Positions 23,682 to 29,568 of a DNA stretch of 35,566 nucleotides are shown here, piece by piece. The notes under the pieces were generated by a model. It made no database searches and was not told the origin of the DNA. It saw only the letters and a list, made by a program, of their open reading frames with translations. The stretch comes from Clostridia bacterium (GTDB lineage: Bacteria > Bacillota > Clostridia > Oscillospirales > CAG-272): contig JAFOEU010000005.1 of the NCBI GenBank assembly GCA_017387685.1, positions 1 through 35,566 of the forward strand, given 5' to 3'. The stretch's first letter is position 1. Each line of letters starts with the position of its first letter. A program made the position numbers and the translations under genes.

Positions 23682-24169
23682 AACTGATTATTTCTGATAT
23701 CAAGGATCTTGCTCTGCGTGTAATAGGCGAGCACAAGATCATCAAACCCACCGAAAAGACCGAGAAGCACTGCATTGGTTGCTTCGGCTGCTGGGTAAAA
23801 ACTCCCGGAGAATGCATTATAAAGGACGGCATCGATCGCACCGGATGCGATATGGGTAAGTGCGAAGAGCTCATAATGATAAGCGAATGCTTGTACGGGG
23901 GCTTCAGCGATTTTGTCAAAAAGGTGCAGGACAGAGCGATATCTTACGTTCGCGGTGACTTTGATATCGTAAAGGGTGAAATGCGCCATAGAAGACGCTA
24001 TAAGAACAGAATCAGGATAACTGCATATTTCTACGGCGACGGAATCACCGAAGCAGAGAAGCGCACCGCAGAAAACATAGTCAGAGCAAACGCGAAGAAT
24101 TTCTACGCGACCGTCGAGAGGGTGATCTTTTTGAAGAGTGCCCGAGAGCTTGCGGAGGTGTCGCTGTGA
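23678..24169 (+). CDS. Flavodoxin-fold protein with Cys-rich CxGCxxC motif, short N-terminus
   Basis: A 163-residue protein with CIGCFGCWVKTPGECIIKDG, the segment typical of flavodoxin-like NADPH-dependent FMN reductases and iron-sulfur flavoproteins, then ECLYGGFSDFVKKVQDRAI, the family helix after the third strand. The usual first strand with an NGSPR phosphate loop is replaced by MKLIISDIKDLALRVIGEHKI, so the FMN phosphate site seems missing or altered. The rest is basic (MRHRRRYKNRIRI). Start ATG overlaps the preceding stop (ATGA) and the stop overlaps the next start (TGATG), so all three genes are translationally coupled. It might need the following flavodoxin-fold partner to work; that is an inference from order. 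Confidence 0.75.
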   Translation: MKLIISDIKDLALRVIGEHKIIKPTEKTEKHCIGCFGCWVKTPGECIIKDGIDRTGCDMGKCEELIMISECLYGGFSDFVKKVQDRAISYVRGDFDIVKGEMRHRRRYKNRIRITAYFYGDGITEAEKRTAENIVRANAKNFYATVERVIFLKSARELAEVSL

Positions 24170-24801
24170 TGAAGATAGCGCTCATTAACGGAAGTCCAAA
24201 GCATAAAAACAGCGCAAGCGGTATCCTTGCGTCGCTCGTGAAAAGACTTGCAAAAGAAAAGTGCGAATGTGCCGAGATAAAGATGAATCAGACAGAGCCT
24301 ACTGCAGAAAGCGTTGCCGTGCTTCGCGAGTGCGATGCTTGGATAATATTCTATCCTCTCTACGTCGACGGTGTCCCGAGCCATCTCTTGTCTTGCTTGA
24401 AATTCCTCGAAAATTGTAAGGAAACCTTTGATATAAAGCGCATCTATGCCGTATCTAACTGCGGCTTCCACGATGGACAGCAGTGCGAATGGTCGCTCGA
24501 GGTTATTTCACATTGGTCGCGTCATATGGGATTCGACTTTTGCGGAGGCATCGGTCTCGGAGGCGGCGGAGCGGTCCCCGAGGTGTACGCTACTCCTGCC
24601 GGCGAGGCTATTACTTCAAATTATACAAAGGCGATGAAAAAAATGATTGGAAAAGTGCTGGAGCAGAAATCGTTTGAGAACTTTTATGCAAGCATCAACC
24701 TTCCTCGCTTTATTTTCAAGCTTGCAGCCGAGCGCGGATGGGGCAGAAGCCTCGTCAAAAACGGAAAAAAGCGCAGCGATATAGGGCATATTCCACAATA
24801 A
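24169..24801 (+). CDS. NAD(P)H-dependent oxidoreductase, flavodoxin fold
   Basis: A 210-residue protein opening MKIALINGSPKHKNSASGILASLV, the FMN phosphate-binding loop of NADPH-dependent FMN reductases, followed by DAWIIFYPLYVDGVPSHLLSCLKFL, typical of flavodoxin-like quinone reductases. Residues after ~110 (SNCGFHDGQQCEWSLEVI) hold the second flavin-contact loop. The C-terminal tail is basic. ATG 24169 shares a base with the preceding TGA; a GTG three bases upstream (24166) has slightly better SD spacing from GGAGG at 24154-24158, so either may be used. Last gene of the SGNH-flavodoxin operon. Confidence 0.85.
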   Translation: MKIALINGSPKHKNSASGILASLVKRLAKEKCECAEIKMNQTEPTAESVAVLRECDAWIIFYPLYVDGVPSHLLSCLKFLENCKETFDIKRIYAVSNCGFHDGQQCEWSLEVISHWSRHMGFDFCGGIGLGGGGAVPEVYATPAGEAITSNYTKAMKKMIGKVLEQKSFENFYASINLPRFIFKLAAERGWGRSLVKNGKKRSDIGHIPQ

Positions 24802-24865
24802 TCAAACAAGAGCTTTCGATTACGGAAAAAACTTTCAAAAATCTGAAAAAAATTGAAAAAAGGTA

Positions 24866-24894
24866 TTGACAAAAGGACTTGAAAGTGGTATAAT
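24866..24894 (+). promoter_or_regulatory. Strong stable-RNA promoter, first tRNA-Leu(GAG)
   Basis: TTGACA (24866-24871), 17 nt, TGGTATAAT with -10 at 24889-24894. The A-tracts upstream resemble an UP element, and the GAAAGTGG stretch is shared with the promoter at 35416. Confidence 0.9.
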
Positions 24895-24917
24895 ATTACC
24901 GTTGTCGAAAGCAACAC

Positions 24918-25002
24918 GCGAGAGTGGCGGAACTGGCAGACGCGCACGTTTGAGGGGCGTGTGGTTCACACCGTACGGGTTCAAGTCCCGTTTCTCGCAC
25001 CA
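24918..25002 (+). tRNA. tRNA-Leu (anticodon GAG), copy 1
   Basis: An 85-nt class II tRNA. The GCGAGAG acceptor pairs with TTCTCGC (one G-U), followed by A and an encoded CCA. The D-arm AACTGGCAGAC, the anticodon loop TTGAGGG (GAG), the stem CACGT/GCGTG, a long variable arm and a T-arm with GGTTCAAG are present. GAG reads CUU/CUC leucine codons. A 5' leader hairpin GTTG..CAAC lies just upstream. Confidence 0.96.
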
Positions 25003-25031
25003 AGTAAAGCAGCCGTACGGCTGCTTTACTT
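25002..25031 (+). terminator. Long palindrome after tRNA-Leu(GAG) copy 1
   Basis: AAGTAAAGCAGCC and GGCTGCTTTACTT arms, 15 bp including a GTAC centre. No long T-run follows, so termination may be weak and read into the next hairpins and tRNA-Leu(CAG). Confidence 0.55.
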
Positions 25032-25042
25032 ATATAAAAACA

Positions 25043-25133
25043 GCGGATGTGACGCGGAAGCAATTCCACCACATCCACTCGTAACTCGCGGATGTGATGC
25101 GGAAGCAATTCCACCACATCCACTCGTAAACTC
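25043..25133 (+). repeat. Two tandem 45-bp repeats mimicking the 5' end of the next tRNA-Leu
   Basis: Units 25043-25087 and 25088-25133 differ by a T/C change and one A. Each begins GCGGATGTG, identical to the first nine bases of tRNA-Leu(CAG) at 25134. Each folds as GGATGTG / CACATCC, with an inner GGAA-GCAA-TTCC hairpin whose loop is a GNRA tetraloop. The units abut the tRNA directly, so they make up its 5' leader if transcription reads through. Confidence 0.85.
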
Positions 25134-25220
25134 GCGGATGTGGCGGAATTGGCAGACGCGCTAGATTCAGGTTCTAGTGGGGGCAACTCCATATGGGTTC
25201 AAGTCCCTTCATCCGCACCA
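25134..25220 (+). tRNA. tRNA-Leu (anticodon CAG)
   Basis: An 87-nt class II tRNA: acceptor GCGGATG / CATCCGC, CCA encoded at 25218-25220, anticodon loop TTCAGGT (CAG), a long variable arm, T-loop GGTTCAAG. It has no promoter of its own in the 130 nt after the first tRNA, so it is probably part of that transcript. Confidence 0.95.
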
Positions 25221-25260
25221 AACAAAGCCAACCCGAACTTGTTCGGGTTGGTTTTGTTTT
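25221..25260 (+). terminator. Terminator after tRNA-Leu(CAG)
   Basis: An 18-bp stem AACAAAGCCAACCCGAAC with its complement around TT, ending TTTTGTTTTA. Confidence 0.85.
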
Positions 25261-25278
25261 ATGTTGATAGAAAAACTT

Positions 25279-25393
25279 GAACCCACTACGTGTTGCTTGC
25301 AACATGTAAAATTTGCGCGTAGCAGAGTATGATTGAGTTTTTGCCCAATAATACGCGCAAATACGGGTTCGCAAGTCCCTTCATCCGCACCAA
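25279..25393 (+). repeat. Structured repeat R1 (three-way junction) plus copied tRNA-Leu(CAG) 3' end
   Basis: P1 GAACCC (25279-25284) / GGGTTC (25365-25370); P2 ACGTGTTGC / GCAACATGT (25288-25307); P3 ATTTGCGCGTA / TACGCGCAAAT (25311-25362). P2 and P3 differ from the other copies in both arms while pairing is kept. Bases 25372-25393 (CAAGTCCCTTCATCCGCACC and on) repeat the tRNA-Leu(CAG) 3' end at 25200-25220. Confidence 0.85.
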
Positions 25394-25433
25394 CACAAAA
25401 GGAGATGACCTACGGTCATCTCCTTTTGTGTTG
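25391..25433 (+). terminator. 20-bp hairpin after the R1 tRNA-like end
   Basis: CAACACAAAAGGAGATGACC with a perfect complement around TAC. A related hairpin recurs after tRNA-Leu(GAG) copy 2 and after R4. Terminator-like, but the T-tract sits inside the stem. Confidence 0.7.
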
Positions 25434-25453
25434 GTACAGACATTAAAGATGCA

Positions 25454-25560
25454 GAACCCCTTGCTGTTGCTTGCAACAGCAACCATTTGCGCGCGAGCAG
25501 AGTGTATAATTATTGCACCGAATAAAGCGCGCAAATACGGGTTCGCAAGTCCCTTCTAAT
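25454..25560 (+). repeat. Structured repeat R2 (three-way junction)
   Basis: P1 GAACCC 25454-25459 / GGGTTC 25539-25544; P2 TTGCTGTTGC / GCAACAGCAA (25461-25482); P3 ATTTGCGCGC 25485-25494 / GCGCGCAAAT 25527-25536; the P3 loop begins GAGCAGAG. The tail GCAAGTCCCTTC keeps the start of the tRNA-Leu(CAG) 3' end. It is preceded by the linker TTGGTACAGA..TAAAGATGC. Confidence 0.85.
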
Positions 25561-25572
25561 TAGGATACCAAA

Positions 25573-25592
25573 GGTCATCTCCTTTTGTGTTG
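25573..25592 (+). repeat. Orphan right arm of the 20-bp hairpin
   Basis: GGTCATCTCC TTTTGTGTTG is identical to 25414-25433, but the left arm is missing. It shows that an ancestral unit lost its tRNA-like end and half of the hairpin. Confidence 0.8.
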
Positions 25593-25610
25593 CTACAGAT
25601 TAAAGACGCC

Positions 25611-25672
25611 GAACCCCTTGCTGTTGCTTGCAACAGCAATCATTTGCGCGCGAGCAGAGAATATAGATCGAT
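25611..25672 (+). repeat. Structured repeat R3, truncated
   Basis: P1 5' arm, complete P2 (25618-25639) and the P3 5' arm (25642-25651) with GAGCAGAG are present; the 3' arms are absent. The sequence leaves the repeat near 25665 and enters the promoter region of the next tRNA. Confidence 0.8.
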
Positions 25673-25735
25673 AACCGATTTGCCCTAACCATCAAAAAAT
25701 ATTTTGTATTTTTACAAGTTTTTTTGAAAAATGTA

Positions 25736-25764
25736 TTGACAAACCCAACCCATTGTGATATAAT
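25736..25764 (+). promoter_or_regulatory. Promoter of tRNA-Leu(GAG) copy 2
   Basis: TTGACA (25736-25741), 17 nt, TGATATAAT with -10 at 25759-25764, preceded by A/T tracts. Different spacer from copy 1, so only the tRNA and its immediate leader are shared. Confidence 0.9.
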
Positions 25765-25787
25765 ATAGGAGTTGCAGAAAGCAACAC

Positions 25788-25872
25788 GCGAGAGTGGCGG
25801 AACTGGCAGACGCGCACGTTTGAGGGGCGTGTGGTTCACACCGTACGGGTTCAAGTCCCGTTTCTCGCACCA
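25788..25872 (+). tRNA. tRNA-Leu (anticodon GAG), copy 2
   Basis: Identical over all 85 bases to the copy at 24918, with an encoded CCA and the same GCAAC leader. It has its own promoter. Confidence 0.96.
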
Positions 25873-25910
25873 AGCAAAAGGGGATGACCTATGGTCATCC
25901 CCTTTTGCTT
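25872..25910 (+). terminator. 18-bp hairpin after tRNA-Leu(GAG) copy 2
   Basis: AAGCAAAAGGGGATGACC with a perfect complement around TAT. It differs from the 25391 hairpin by paired changes (GGAGA/TCTCC versus GGGGA/TCCCC). Confidence 0.75.
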
Positions 25911-25931
25911 GGTACAAGTAATAAAGACGCA

Positions 25932-26036
25932 GAACCCCTTGCTGTTGCTTGCAACAGCAATCATTTGCGCGCGAGCAGAGAATAAAATTATCGCACCGAA
26001 TAAAGCGCGCAAATATGGGTTCGTAAGTCCCGTTTT
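25932..26036 (+). repeat. Structured repeat R4 (three-way junction)
   Basis: P1 GAACCC 25932-25937 / GGGTTC 26017-26022; P2 25939-25960; P3 ATTTGCGCGC 25963-25972 / GCGCGCAAAT 26005-26014. The tail AAGTCCCGTTTTC resembles the 3' end of the preceding tRNA-Leu(GAG) (AAGTCCCGTTTCTC), not the CAG tRNA. Confidence 0.85.
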
Positions 26037-26037
26037 C

Positions 26038-26062
26038 AGAGGACGACCGTAGGTCGTCCTCT
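26038..26062 (+). repeat. Third member of the hairpin family
   Basis: AGAGGACGACC / GGTCGTCCTCT around GTA; it shares the ACC-loop-GGT core of the two longer hairpins and is followed by the TTGGTATAAG..AAAGACGCC linker. Confidence 0.75.
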
Positions 26063-26089
26063 TTGGCTTGGTATAAGTAAAAAGACGCC

Positions 26090-26175
26090 GAACCCCTTGC
26101 TGTTGCCTGCAACAGCAATCATTTGCGCGAGAGCAGTAAATAGAATGATATTGCGCGCAAATATGGGTTGCAAGC
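26090..26175 (+). repeat. Structured repeat R5, slightly degenerate
   Basis: P1 GAACCC / GGGTTG (one pair lost), P2 26097-26118 with a CT loop, P3 ATTTGCGCG 26121-26129 / CGCGCAAAT 26154-26162 with a shortened loop. The T-arm-like tail has decayed to GCAAGCTCGG. The next 150 bases (26176-26327) are AT-rich with nothing recognisable. Confidence 0.8.
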
Positions 26176-26327
26176 TCGGATTTTTATCTCGGGCGATCTA
26201 TCCGTAGTTTCGATGTGACATATACTATTCACTGGTGATTTTCGCTTTATTATGCATAAAAATGCAATTCTGAAGCTATAAATTTGTGAAATATTTATAT
26301 TAATGCTAAATAATTGGCACAAAACTA

Positions 26328-26356
26328 TTGAAATCGTGCGGAATGTGTGGTATAAT
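26328..26356 (+). promoter_or_regulatory. Promoter of the prepilin-SGNH gene
   Basis: TTGAAA (26328-26333), 17 nt, TGGTATAAT with -10 at 26351-26356. Confidence 0.85.
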
Positions 26357-26404
26357 ATTAGTTAACTGTTTACCCATTTATAGGAATTGATCAGGAGGTG
26401 CACC

Positions 26405-28159
26405 ATGAAAATATATAAAAATAAAAAAGCATTTTCAATCGTAGAGATTGTTATTGTGATTGCAGTGATCGCAGTTTTAGCGGCGGTGATGATACCTACC
26501 TTTGGAAAGATTGTCGAAAAGGCACAGGACAGTAAAGCTATGCAAGAGGCAAAAAATGCTTTCACCAACTATTTAAATGAAAATAATGGCCAAGCTCCCG
26601 GGTATATGGTATACAATGCCGACGGTAAATTCGTTGCCCTCAGGGACGGCGCTTCGGTAGGTGTGTACGACTCAGCTGAGGATGCTATGATGGCAATGAT
26701 CCCCAATCCCGATATGAGCGAGCTGATGGCAATTGATGGCGGCGACCTCTTTATCTACAAAGGCGATCCCAATGCCCCCACAGATTGGAGCAATGCTTCT
26801 GCCGTATTTGTGGGCGACAGTATTACGGCTGCTACTGAACATACAAGTAAGTTCTATTATGAATATCTAAAGGAAATCCTGAATTTTGGCAGTGTGGCAA
26901 AAGATGCTACGGCAGGCTCTTGCATTAGCGCAACATCGAATTATGCAAATGGTAATCGCCCTTTGATTGGTCGCTATCAAAGCATACCTAATGGTGATCT
27001 TATCGTGATTTTCATGGGAACCAACGATTTTGGTCATGCAACTCCGCTTGGTACAATTAACGATACAAAGGATGAATCCTTCTACGGTGCGCTTAACGTC
27101 ATTATTCCCGGAATTAAATCCGCGCATCCCAACAGCCAGATCGTTATGGTTACTCCTTTGCATAGAGTAAAAGAATCTAACGGTATGGATTATGCCGATG
27201 ATTCTAAGCCCAATAAGAAGGGTGCTACTTTGGCAGATTATGTGAATGCTATCAAAGCGATCTGTGATAAGTACGACATTTATGCAATTGATTTGTTCAA
27301 CGTGCCGGAGCTTGACCCTAATACCGCATCTGTTAATAGTACCTATTATAAAGACGGTCTTCATCCCAATGCCGCAGGTCATAAGAAAATTGCGGAAATC
27401 ATTGCCGAGGGATTAAAAAAGATACCTCGCAAACAAGGTGGAAACATCCCTGATGAGCCCGAACATCTTCTTCAGCATGGTAACAAATTCGCTAATGTGA
27501 ATGAAACTACCCGAGTGTGTACCGTGAATAATCTCTATTTGAAAAAAGATACGATTTTGAAACTGAAGGATAATGATAAGTATGAGTGGGCTGTTTCTCC
27601 CGAAACTAGTGTTAATTCCGTTAACGCGGGCGGCAAATATCTTTCTGACGGATGGGATACGGGTGGAGAACGTGTGATTCCAAACGACGGTTGGTATGGA
27701 TTTACACTAAAGAAAAAAACTGAAGCTCATTTCGATCTGGGCGGCGCCGATTCCAAGTATCTGTCAGACTATTTGATCATTATCGAGCCGGAAAGCGATC
27801 CGGTAACCGATCAAGCTAAAATGGTGATAGGAAACAGATTCCACGCCAACAATCGAGAAGACCGGACGCGCTTGTCCTCTGTAATTAACCTTTACCTTAC
27901 TGCAGGCACAAAGATTACTTTCAAATCTAATAGTCCCGCAACTCATTGGGCGATTTCCAAGACCTCCACAGATTCTTCCAGCGAGCAAAATTACCAAACA
28001 AAATCGCCGGATGGCAAAGATGGATGGACACAAAACAGTGAATTCATCATCACTGTAGACGGTTATTACGGATTTGTCGTCAAGAATGATAGCGAAAACT
28101 TGGATCCTAATGTCAACGATCTCTTCGATTTCTTTAAAATTCCCGGATTCGGCGGCTGA
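26405..28159 (+). CDS. Type IV prepilin N-terminus fused to SGNH hydrolase and two beta modules
   Basis: A 584-residue protein. Residues 1-35 are a class III signal: KNKKAFSIVEIVIVIAVIAV with basic residues, a cut site before F10, Glu at mature +5 and a long hydrophobic helix (to IPTFGKIVEKAQ). Residues ~45-125 look like a short pilin-like head. From ~132 an SGNH hydrolase domain follows: VFVGDSITAA (Ser near 138), FMGTNDFG, KDGLHPNAAGH. The C-terminal ~230 residues hold two related modules (ATTRVCTVNNLYLKKDTILKLK...DGWYGFTLKK and EDRTRLSSVINLYLTAGTKITFK...DGYYGFVVKN), presumably carbohydrate- or wall-binding. An esterase displayed on a pilin-type filament or membrane helix is inferred. AGGAGGTG supports ATG 26405. 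No pilus assembly genes are nearby, and the DNA is AT-richer than its neighbours, which suggests transfer. Confidence 0.88.
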   Translation: MKIYKNKKAFSIVEIVIVIAVIAVLAAVMIPTFGKIVEKAQDSKAMQEAKNAFTNYLNENNGQAPGYMVYNADGKFVALRDGASVGVYDSAEDAMMAMIPNPDMSELMAIDGGDLFIYKGDPNAPTDWSNASAVFVGDSITAATEHTSKFYYEYLKEILNFGSVAKDATAGSCISATSNYANGNRPLIGRYQSIPNGDLIVIFMGTNDFGHATPLGTINDTKDESFYGALNVIIPGIKSAHPNSQIVMVTPLHRVKESNGMDYADDSKPNKKGATLADYVNAIKAICDKYDIYAIDLFNVPELDPNTASVNSTYYKDGLHPNAAGHKKIAEIIAEGLKKIPRKQGGNIPDEPEHLLQHGNKFANVNETTRVCTVNNLYLKKDTILKLKDNDKYEWAVSPETSVNSVNAGGKYLSDGWDTGGERVIPNDGWYGFTLKKKTEAHFDLGGADSKYLSDYLIIIEPESDPVTDQAKMVIGNRFHANNREDRTRLSSVINLYLTAGTKITFKSNSPATHWAISKTSTDSSSEQNYQTKSPDGKDGWTQNSEFIITVDGYYGFVVKNDSENLDPNVNDLFDFFKIPGFGG

Positions 28160-28196
28160 TTATATCCCGCGCTATAATTAATAAATTTTCTAAAAC

Positions 28197-28228
28197 AAGA
28201 AGAGCAGCTGCAAGGCTGCTCTTCTTAT
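28197..28228 (+). terminator. Terminator of the prepilin-SGNH gene
   Basis: AAGAAGAGCAGC / GCTGCTCTTCTT around TGCAAG, 12-bp perfect stem. Confidence 0.8.
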
Positions 28229-28334
28229 ATAAAATGGTATTGGCGCAACGTGGTGCCGTCGGTTTTAAGTTAAAAAATCAGATATTTTTCTTAATTATTA
28301 TATATTGTATATAAAACAACGGACTGATATAAAA

Positions 28335-28378
28335 GTTCAAACAATGTTCAAATTCTATTCACTAAAATTTGCTATACT
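28335..28378 (+). promoter_or_regulatory. Probable nagA promoter with GTTCAAA direct repeat
   Basis: TGCTATACT (-10 at 28373-28378). Two GTTCAAA words (28335-28341 and 28346-28352), 11 bp apart centre to centre, lie where a -35 or activator site would be. A regulator site is possible but unproven. Confidence 0.4.
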
Positions 28379-28416
28379 ATGCACATAAGGAAATTATATA
28401 CAAGGAGTTACATACT

Positions 28417-29568
28417 ATGGCTTTGACATACATAACCAACGGTAAAATAGTTCTTCCCGATTCGGTCGTGTGCGGCAAAATTCTTGCGTTTGACAGCGAC
28501 AGCGGCAAGATATGCGGTATAGTGGACGAGCTTCCTGCAGGTGCGAGCGTTATTGACGCCTGCGGAAACTACGTTGCCCCCGGTCTCGTTGATATCCACA
28601 TTCACGGATATCTCGGCGAGGATACCTGCGACGCCAAGCCCGAGGGAATCAAGAAGATGGCGTACGGCGTAGCAAAGAACGGCGTTACCTCGTTCCTTCC
28701 CACTACTATGACGGTTGCCAAGGAAGAGATAATTGCCGCCCTCAACGCAGTCCGCTCTCTCAAGGAAGAAAGCAAGACCTGGGACGGCGCGGAAATAATC
28801 GGTGTTCACGCAGAAGGTCCGTTTATCAATCCTTCAAAAAAAGGCGCGCAGGCTGAGGAGAATATTCTTACTCCCGATGCCGATTTTATAATCGAAAACG
28901 CGGATATCATCACGTCGGTTACTCTCGCTCCCGAAATGGACAAGGACCACGCGTGCATCAAGAAGCTCGCGGCTGAATCTAACGTGCTGGTTTCTATGGG
29001 ACATACCGACGCTACATTCGACGAAGCAATGAGCGCGGCAAAGGACGGCGTTAACCACGCTACTCACCTCTTCAATGCTATGTCGGCTCTCGCACACAGA
29101 AATCCCGGCGTAGTCGGTGCGGCTCTTGCATCGGAAAACGTATCCGTCGAGGTTATCGCCGACACCTTCCATATCAACCCCGGTCTTTACTCGATCGTCT
29201 CCAAGGTCAAGGGCGACAAGATGGTTCTCATCACCGACTGTACCCGCGCCGGCGGAATGCCCGACGGCGAATATGATCTCGGCGGACAGCCTATCTTCCT
29301 CAAGGGAATCGAGTGCAGACTTGCTGACGGCACTATCGCGGGAAGCGTTCTCAAGCTTAACTGTGCAGTAAAGAACGTGCTCGAGCACACGAGCCTCCCC
29401 GTAAACGAGGTCTTCAAAATGGCATCACTCAATCCCGCGAATGCGATCCACTGCGGCGACCGCATCGGTTCGCTTGACGCAGGTAAGGATGCTGATATTA
29501 TAATTGCTGATAAAAATATTAATATCATAAGAACTCTAAAGAAAGGCAGAACGATCTATGAAGCTTAA
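28417..29568 (+). CDS. nagA: N-acetylglucosamine-6-phosphate deacetylase
   Basis: A 383-residue amidohydrolase that removes acetate from GlcNAc-6-phosphate to give glucosamine-6-phosphate, in the cytoplasm. The metal and substrate motifs are VDIHIHGYLGED, GVHAEGPFINPSKKGAQ (metal Glu), VSMGHTDATFDEA, NHATHLFNAMS and LITDCTRAGGMPDG (catalytic Asp). Length is typical for the family. Start MALTYI at 28417 has AAGGAG upstream; the frame from 28369 would begin on the promoter. The last 11 bases overlap the next gene, so the pair is co-translated. No nagB is in the window. Confidence 0.95.
   Translation: MALTYITNGKIVLPDSVVCGKILAFDSDSGKICGIVDELPAGASVIDACGNYVAPGLVDIHIHGYLGEDTCDAKPEGIKKMAYGVAKNGVTSFLPTTMTVAKEEIIAALNAVRSLKEESKTWDGAEIIGVHAEGPFINPSKKGAQAEENILTPDADFIIENADIITSVTLAPEMDKDHACIKKLAAESNVLVSMGHTDATFDEAMSAAKDGVNHATHLFNAMSALAHRNPGVVGAALASENVSVEVIADTFHINPGLYSIVSKVKGDKMVLITDCTRAGGMPDGEYDLGGQPIFLKGIECRLADGTIAGSVLKLNCAVKNVLEHTSLPVNEVFKMASLNPANAIHCGDRIGSLDAGKDADIIIADKNINIIRTLKKGRTIYEA

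Noticed and set aside
24896-26118. Several open frames through the tRNA and repeat region (for example 24896-25192 minus, 25286-25534 minus, 25600-26118 minus)
   Set aside because: They translate tRNA-Leu antisense and the structured repeats, giving Cys- and Gln-rich low-complexity strings (CCCKQQQG) and known tRNA-antisense artefacts ([11 protein letters not shown]). No RBS, and the DNA pattern is explained by RNA structure.
25279-26175. CRISPR array
   Set aside because: The repeats are about 91 bp with internal hairpins, unequal spacing and tRNA genes between them; there are no short regular spacers and no cas genes.
24866-28159. Integrated genomic island bounded by tRNA ends
   Set aside because: tRNA 3' end duplications are present, but no integrase, recombinase or phage gene is found, and the duplicated units are under 200 bp. 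Kept as a repeat finding, not called as an island.
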